5,007 bases of DNA from Acidimicrobiaceae bacterium (GTDB lineage: Bacteria; Actinomycetota; Acidimicrobiia; Acidimicrobiales; Palsa-688), in the NCBI GenBank assembly GCA_009785715.1, contig WQVT01000232.1, positions 1 through 5,007 on the forward strand. The letters are read 5' to 3'. The notes below the pieces were generated by a model. The model did not search any database. It worked only from the letters and a program-made list of their open reading frames with translations, and had not been told where the DNA came from. Numbering within the stretch: the first letter of the stretch is position 1; the number at the start of each line of letters is the position of its first letter. This document shows, piece by piece, positions 4,647 to 5,007 of the stretch. Both the position numbers and the translations under genes were made by a program.

Positions 4647-5007
4647 CTACTGGAACTCCGGGATCTGCGCCTCGACGTCCTCGACGTAGGGCTGGGTGAT
4701 CGTGAACACGCCGTCGGTCTGGAGGTTGAGGGGCCCCTCGTAGTAGGCCGCGATCACGTTGCAGATGTTGCCCTCCTCGAGGCGGTTCAGGAAGCCGAGG
4801 AAGGCGGCCGACATGCGGATGTTGTCGGCCGCGACCGAGGGGTCGAGCTGCTCCCCGATCAGGTCCTGGTCGATGAACTGGGCTGTGCTCGGGATGATCT
4901 GCCCGATGCCGACGGCGCCGTCGGCCGACACGACGCTCTCCTGCCATCCCGACTCCTGCCAGTCGACCGCCTCCAACAGCGAGGGCAGCACGCCGTAGTA
5001 GTTGGCC
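4647..5007 (-). CDS. Lytic transglycosylase, SLT domain (partial, C-terminal end)
   Basis: Cleaves the MurNAc-GlcNAc bond of peptidoglycan to give 1,6-anhydro ends; acts outside the membrane in wall remodelling. Only the last 119 residues are in the window, and the frame stays open through the right edge. The visible part is the SLT catalytic domain. It has the WQESGW motif with the catalytic Glu (residue 18 of the visible part), then DGAVGIGQIIPSTA (residues 29-42), the AADNIRMSAAFL helix (59-70) and the AAYYEGP motif (86-92), which matches the A-Y-N-A-G-P position of the family. The C-terminus (QPYVEDVEAQIPEFQ) is the usual short end. ATG/GTG-type codons inside the visible part (such as GTG at 4991) are internal, not the start. 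Export signals and any LysM or linker would lie beyond the window. It is followed by a 534-bp gap, so it is probably a separate transcript from the DUF4193-like gene. Confidence 0.9.
   Translation of the reverse strand, partial: ANYYGVLPSLLEAVDWQESGWQESVVSADGAVGIGQIIPSTAQFIDQDLIGEQLDPSVAADNIRMSAAFLGFLNRLEEGNICNVIAAYYEGPLNLQTDGVFTITQPYVEDVEAQIPEFQ

Noticed and set aside
4400..4699. Rightward 99-aa frame in the gap
   Set aside because: Runs into the 3' end of the transglycosylase gene on the other strand and shows no conserved motif.

Overview
The window is high-GC DNA in which GTG starts are common and antisense frames stay open. Gene content and protein style point to an Actinomycetota chromosome, most likely of the Acidimicrobiia type. 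That placement rests on remembered resemblance of several proteins (the DUF4193-type zinc protein, the 189-aa two-ended protein and the 644-aa Arg-rich protein), not on a search. I see no phage genes, transposase, CRISPR array, tRNA or rRNA, and no known defence or biosynthetic system.

Layout, left to right. (1) A short leader with two small hairpins (about 24-66) precedes one rightward gene (104-2038). It encodes a 644-aa low-complexity protein with a small beta-rich N-terminal domain, an Arg/Gly-rich linker, a helical core and a Pro-Glu-Ala-rich acidic tail. (2) A 58-bp convergent gap follows. (3) All other genes point left. In transcription order they are a lytic transglycosylase running off the right edge (4647-5007), a hyper-acidic DUF4193-like zinc-ribbon protein (3633-4112), a 189-aa protein of unknown function (2994-3563), a GNAT N-acetyltransferase (2492-2983) and a Nudix hydrolase (2097-2492). 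The last three form a tight operon: 10 nt separate the first two, and a TGATG stop/start overlap joins the last two. (4) A 534-bp gap (4113-4646) lies between the transglycosylase and the DUF4193-like gene. It contains an operator-like dyad close to the DUF4193-like start and a long imperfect inverted repeat that may be a structured RNA.

GNAT and Nudix are generic small-molecule enzymes whose substrates cannot be read from sequence. Their coupling to the 189-aa gene suggests co-expression but gives no clear pathway. The most unusual content is the set of charge-segregated, low-complexity proteins and the unexplained structure in the 534-bp gap. I did not find a convincing new multi-gene system.
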